Part shown: one piece after another, positions 5,764 to 8,413 of the stretch
Layout: each line of letters opens with the position of its first letter
How positions within the stretch are numbered: position 1 is the stretch's first letter
Source of the DNA: an uncultured Oscillospiraceae bacterium
GTDB lineage: Bacteria > Bacillota > Clostridia > Oscillospirales > Oscillospiraceae
NCBI GenBank assembly: GCA_934597175.1
Contig: CAKTQR010000047.1
Coordinates: 1 to 8,413, forward strand
Length of the DNA stretch: 8,413 nucleotides
Reading direction: 5' to 3'
Made by a program: the position numbers and the translations under genes
The notes under the pieces: generated by a model
Told to the model about the DNA's origin: nothing
Database searches by the model: none
The model's input: only the letters and a program-made list of their open reading frames with translations

Positions 5764-6827
5764 AACGGGTTTTGCTGGTTGTATTTATCATGCTCCTTAT
5801 CCTGCCGAGCACCTGCTATGCCGACGGACTCGACACAAAGAGCGTTGAGAACGCACTGCCGGACGAGGCAAAGGAGCTCGCCGGTGACCTTGACGATGCA
5901 GGTGATGTACAAGCGTTTTTTGACCGTCTTGGCGATGCCGTTAAGCAAAAGCTCAAGGAAAACGCAGACGGTATTCTGAAAAAAGCGGTCAGCGTCGTCA
6001 TAGTTGCCGTTTTGTGCTCAATTTTTGCACTGTTCGGCGGCGACAAAACTCCGGAGCTGGTGACCTTGTGCGGCTGCGCTGCGATAACGATACTGTGCGT
6101 GAGCGACACAAATTCCTATATAAGTCAGGGCACAAAGACAATAGACGATATCTCTGCCTTTTCAAAAATACTTCTGCCTGCCATGTGCACCGTCTCGGCC
6201 GCCTGCGGCGAGATAAGCTCTGCTGCGGTCAGGTATGCGGCATCGGCAATGTTCATGGATGTTTTCATAGCCTTGGCGCAAAACTTGATAGTCCCGTTTA
6301 TCTACGCATATCTAGCCGTGAGCATCGCTTCGGCGGCCTTTGATAACCCGAGCCTCGGCTCGATATCGAAGCTCCTAAAATGGGTCAGCACAAGCCTTAT
6401 GACACTGCTGTCCTTGGGCTTTACGGCGTATATCGGTGTCAGCTCCGCCATAGCCTCCGGCGGGGACAAGCTTGCATCGAAAATCGCAAAAACGACCATC
6501 TCGACGGCGCTTCCCGTGGTAGGCGGGATCATATCCGACGCAGCTTCGAGTGTAGTCGCTGGAGCGGAAATTGTCAAGAATACTTTAGGGGCTTTCGGCA
6601 TGATCGCCGTACTGTCATTGTGCATTTCGCCGATGGTCGTAATAGGCCTGAATTACCTGGCTTTTAAGGCTGCCGGAGCGTTCACATCGTCGCTTAAGCT
6701 GCCGCAGATCGCAGCCCTGACGCAGAGCATCGGAACGGCCTTCGGAATGTTGCTGGGGCTTGTCGGATGCTGCGGCGTGATGATGTTTATATCCCTGATT
6801 TCGTGTATGAGAGCGGTGGTGGGCTGA
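5760..6827 (+). CDS. spoIIIAE: Stage III sporulation protein AE
   Basis: A 355-aa polytopic membrane protein, somewhat shorter than the B. subtilis form (about 399 aa). A signal peptide (1-21) ends in CYA before DG. A soluble stretch (about 22-72) follows, then roughly seven or eight membrane segments. Family-like motifs include SYISQGTKTIDDISAFSKIL (119-138) and a conserved block at about 139-160, then TAYIGVSS (222-229) and LPVVGGIISDAASSVVAGA (251-269). It is the largest membrane part of the SpoIIIA complex. The start overlaps the spoIIIAD stop, and its TGA overlaps the spoIIIAF ATG (TGATG), so the three genes are translationally linked. Confidence 0.95.
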   Translation: MKRVLLVVFIMLLILPSTCYADGLDTKSVENALPDEAKELAGDLDDAGDVQAFFDRLGDAVKQKLKENADGILKKAVSVVIVAVLCSIFALFGGDKTPELVTLCGCAAITILCVSDTNSYISQGTKTIDDISAFSKILLPAMCTVSAACGEISSAAVRYAASAMFMDVFIALAQNLIVPFIYAYLAVSIASAAFDNPSLGSISKLLKWVSTSLMTLLSLGFTAYIGVSSAIASGGDKLASKIAKTTISTALPVVGGIISDAASSVVAGAEIVKNTLGAFGMIAVLSLCISPMVVIGLNYLAFKAAGAFTSSLKLPQIAALTQSIGTAFGMLLGLVGCCGVMMFISLISCMRAVVG

Positions 6828-7324
6828 TGAGTGAATTTGTGCATAATTACATACAGACGCTCGTGTACTCGGCGGTGTTCTGCTTTGTTGCGTTGGCGCT
6901 CACTCCCGAGGGCAGCGGCAAGAAGGCTGTCGGTATAGCCTGTGCCGCCGCAATGATGATAGCGGTCATATCGCCGGTAGTTTCAATAGACTTAAGCGAC
7001 TACTCCAAAACGCTTGCCGAGTATAAGCACAAGGCCGAGGAGTACGCCGACAGCGGCAAAGAAGAAAGCGAAAATTTAAATAGATTGTACATACAAGACA
7101 AGTGCCGGACATATATATTGGACAAAGCCAAAGAAATGGGAGCGGCTATAGACGAGATCACGGTCACAGCCGAGTGGTCGACTGACGGCTTCTGGTATCC
7201 GGTGAGCTGCGAGATACGGTACGGCTGCTCAGATGCGCAGCGAGCCGAGCTCGAGTCGTTTATCGGCGCTCAGCTCGGGATAAGCAAAGATGAACAAAAG
7301 TGGTGTAAAACAAATGAACAGTAA
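6827..7324 (+). CDS. spoIIIAF: Stage III sporulation protein AF
   Basis: A 165-aa protein (206 in B. subtilis) with two N-terminal membrane helices (about 10-25 and 33-52) separated by the typical TPEGSGKKAV turn (26-35). A soluble C-terminal domain (about 95-155) has a ring-building-type fold in known members. The ATG at 6827 overlaps the spoIIIAE stop. The in-frame ATG at 6767 adds 20 residues inside spoIIIAE and was rejected. The C-terminus is shorter than in Bacillus. The last 11 bases overlap the chosen spoIIIAG start. Confidence 0.92.
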   Translation: MSEFVHNYIQTLVYSAVFCFVALALTPEGSGKKAVGIACAAAMMIAVISPVVSIDLSDYSKTLAEYKHKAEEYADSGKEESENLNRLYIQDKCRTYILDKAKEMGAAIDEITVTAEWSTDGFWYPVSCEIRYGCSDAQRAELESFIGAQLGISKDEQKWCKTNEQ

Positions 7325-7646
7325 AAAAGTACTCGACGGTCTTGCAAAATATAAATATCCGCTCATCGTGCTGATAGTAGGGCTCGTGCTGCTGCTCATC
7401 CCAAGCGGCAGCACCAAAAACAGCTCCGACGGCGGACTTAACGACGATGAGCAGCGTTTAGCCACAATTTTGGAAAGCAGCCGTGGTGTCGGAAATGCAA
7501 GCGTTCTTATATCCGAGCACGGTGCGGTGGTAGTGTGCGACGGCGCAGCCGATCCCGAGGTCAAGCTGAGCGTTGTAAAAAGTGTGGAGGCTTACACGGG
7601 CTTGGGCTGCGATGAGATACAGGTATTGATCACAAGGCAAAATTAG
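7314..7646 (+). CDS. spoIIIAG: Stage III sporulation protein AG, compact form
   Basis: A 110-aa single-pass membrane protein, about half the length of B. subtilis SpoIIIAG (229 aa). It has a helix (about 15-30) ending in IPSG, a short linker, then a small ring-building-like domain: DDEQRLATILESSRGVGNAS (44-63), VLISEHGAVVVCDGAADPEV (64-83) and VVKSVEAYTGLGCDEIQVLI (88-107). In Bacillus this protein forms the 30-fold ring in the intermembrane space, and a large beta-rich insert lies between the GVG strand and the GVVVVA-like strand. Here only a few residues separate them, so the insert seems absent. Identity rests on position and these motifs. Start is uncertain: ATG 7314 has a weak GGTG eight bases upstream and a small overlap with spoIIIAF; ATG 7290 would add eight residues. 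Confidence 0.85.
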   Translation: MNSKKVLDGLAKYKYPLIVLIVGLVLLLIPSGSTKNSSDGGLNDDEQRLATILESSRGVGNASVLISEHGAVVVCDGAADPEVKLSVVKSVEAYTGLGCDEIQVLITRQN

Positions 7647-7655
7647 GAGGGCAAA

Positions 7656-8198
7656 ATGAAGAATATCAAAAGAAACATCACGATAGCATCAGTGCTGCTG
7701 CTTGTGTGCGCAGCGGTGTATCTAAACTGGTCGTACAACAACCGATGGGGCGAGGCTGACGCAGCCATGGTCAAGGCAGAGGATGCGGCGATGAAGGCAG
7801 CCGATGAGGCGTATGAAGCGGCTAACACCAAGGGGAGCTCCTCAGGTTATTTTGCCGAAGCAAGGCTCAACCGTCAGGTGTCCCGTGAGGAAGCAATGAA
7901 GCTGCTTGAGGAAGCGTCAAAAAAGGACGGCGCTTCAAAGGAAACGATAGATGCGGCGATGAAGTCGATATCGGCTATGGCAAACTACTCAATGAGCGAG
8001 ACGCAGCTTGAAAATAAGCTTATCGCAAAGGATTTTACCGACTGCGTAGTTTATATGAGTGAGGATAAGATAACCGTTGCCGTGCCCGCACCTGCCGACG
8101 GCCTGAGCGAAGCTGCGGTAGCGAGGATAACCGAAACGGTGACCTCGGAAACGGACTACAAAGCCGCTCAACTTAATATAATCGAGATCTCAGCATAA
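7656..8198 (+). CDS. spoIIIAH: Stage III sporulation protein AH
   Basis: A 180-aa protein (218 in B. subtilis) with one membrane helix (about 8-24), then YLNWSYN (22-28). An Ala/Glu/Lys-rich, probably helical linker (about 32-57) leads to YFAEARLNRQVSREEAM (65-81), the family hallmark. The C-terminal YscJ/FliF-like domain spans about 95-179. In the known system it crosses the intermembrane space and binds forespore SpoIIQ, joining the two cells' membranes. It has the best ribosome site of the operon, AGGAGG (7645-7650), five bases before the ATG and overlapping the spoIIIAG stop, so it may be made in larger amounts. It is the last gene before the terminator. Confidence 0.95.
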   Translation: MKNIKRNITIASVLLLVCAAVYLNWSYNNRWGEADAAMVKAEDAAMKAADEAYEAANTKGSSSGYFAEARLNRQVSREEAMKLLEEASKKDGASKETIDAAMKSISAMANYSMSETQLENKLIAKDFTDCVVYMSEDKITVAVPAPADGLSEAAVARITETVTSETDYKAAQLNIIEISA

Positions 8199-8222
8199 AA
8201 AGACGGGTTTTCCCGTCTTTTT
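8197..8222 (+). terminator. Intrinsic terminator of the spoIIIA operon
   Basis: An 11-bp perfect stem (8197-8207 with 8212-8222), with a TTTT loop and a GACGGG/CCCGTC core, ends in TTTTT. It begins within the TAA stop of spoIIIAH. The flanking A-tract makes it a possible terminator on both strands. Confidence 0.9.
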
Positions 8223-8228
8223 ATGTTC

Positions 8229-8260
8229 AGCGAGAAAAATGTCACTGACTTTTTCTCGCT
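8229..8260. repeat. Hairpin 1 of the downstream inverted-repeat cluster
   Basis: AGCGAGAAAAA (8229-8239) pairs with TTTTTCTCGCT (8250-8260). A further GTC/GAC pairing extends the stem inside, leaving a 3-nt loop and one bulged base. It lies just beyond the spoIIIA terminator. It could be a second terminator or part of a repeated extragenic element. Confidence 0.6.
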
Positions 8261-8275
8261 TTAAAACACGCCACA

Positions 8276-8304
8276 TTTTTTGTGAAGCTTTGCTTCACGA
8301 AAAA
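8276..8304. repeat. Hairpin 2 of the downstream inverted-repeat cluster
   Basis: GTGAAGC (8282-8288) pairs with GCTTCAC (8292-8298) around a TTT loop. T-tract and A-tract flanks extend the pairing. On the minus strand the stem is followed by a run of Ts on one side only after the A/T flank, so it might terminate a minus-strand gene entering from the right. Confidence 0.5.
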
Positions 8305-8318
8305 TCTCGCTATGCTCG

Positions 8319-8347
8319 TCAAAAAAGCCTTAACATGCGTTTTTGAT
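8319..8347. repeat. Hairpin 3 of the downstream inverted-repeat cluster
   Basis: TCAAAAAA (8319-8326) pairs with TTTTTTGA (8340-8347) across a 13-nt loop. It is AT-rich and weak on its own; it is noted because it is the third inverted repeat in 120 bases. Confidence 0.35.
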
Positions 8348-8413
8348 GGCTATAATCCAATTTGAGGCGGGACCTTTCTCGCTGCGGCTCGGTCACGGTG
8401 CGGCTCTGACATG

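Noticed and set aside
6767..6826. Earlier start for spoIIIAF
   Set aside because: It lies within spoIIIAE, and the added residues precede the normal N-terminal membrane helix; the TGATG junction at 6825-6829 fits the operon's pattern.
8347..8413. Short plus-strand coding region at the right edge
   Set aside because: No ribosome site, too short, overlaps an inverted repeat, and competes with a minus-strand frame; not listed as a gene.
1..8413. tRNA, rRNA, CRISPR array, insertion sequence or prophage parts
   Set aside because: Nothing in the window has cloverleaf, repeat-spacer, transposase or integrase characters.

Overview
The window looks like a chromosomal segment of a spore-forming Clostridia species. 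The short, tightly packed genes and the protein style suggest the Oscillospiraceae/Ruminococcaceae lineage, but that placement is an impression and not a computed result. It holds two divergent operons separated by a 157-bp control region. I see no RNA genes, CRISPR arrays, transposases or integrases.

Left half (50-3622, minus strand): a four-gene operon read from 3622 down to 50. It encodes an MBOAT-family membrane O-acyltransferase, an SGNH/GDSL-hydrolase lipoprotein, an ECF sigma factor and a single-pass anti-sigma factor. The anti-sigma factor is recognisably RsiV, the lysozyme receptor that holds SigV inactive in Bacillus and Enterococcus. Spacing is tight (10, 22 and 1 nt between genes), so co-expression is likely. 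In B. subtilis sigV-rsiV sits with oatA, which O-acetylates peptidoglycan. Here the acyltransferase is a two-protein MBOAT plus SGNH pair of the PatA/PatB or AlgI/AlgJ kind. The likely logic is that lysozyme triggers RsiV cleavage, which releases SigV and leads to O-acetylation of the cell wall. A strong terminator hairpin (18-51) lies at the 3' end and mainly serves a convergent gene to the left of the window.

Middle (3623-3779): the divergent control region. It contains a perfect 19-bp palindrome covering a TATAAT hexamer that faces the MBOAT operon, an 8-bp near-tandem repeat, and a tandem 7-bp repeat next to the spoIIIAA ribosome binding site.

Right half (3780-8198, plus strand): the complete eight-gene spoIIIA operon, spoIIIAA to spoIIIAH. 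It encodes the mother-cell half of the SpoIIIA-SpoIIQ channel that joins mother cell and forespore during engulfment. Start and stop codons overlap at five of the seven junctions. SpoIIIAG is unusually small: the ring-building fold seems to lack the large beta insert of the Bacillus protein. The operon ends in a clear intrinsic terminator (8197-8222).

Right end (8223-8413): non-coding as far as I can tell. It carries three consecutive inverted repeats and three copies of TCTCGCT, suggesting an extragenic repeat element.
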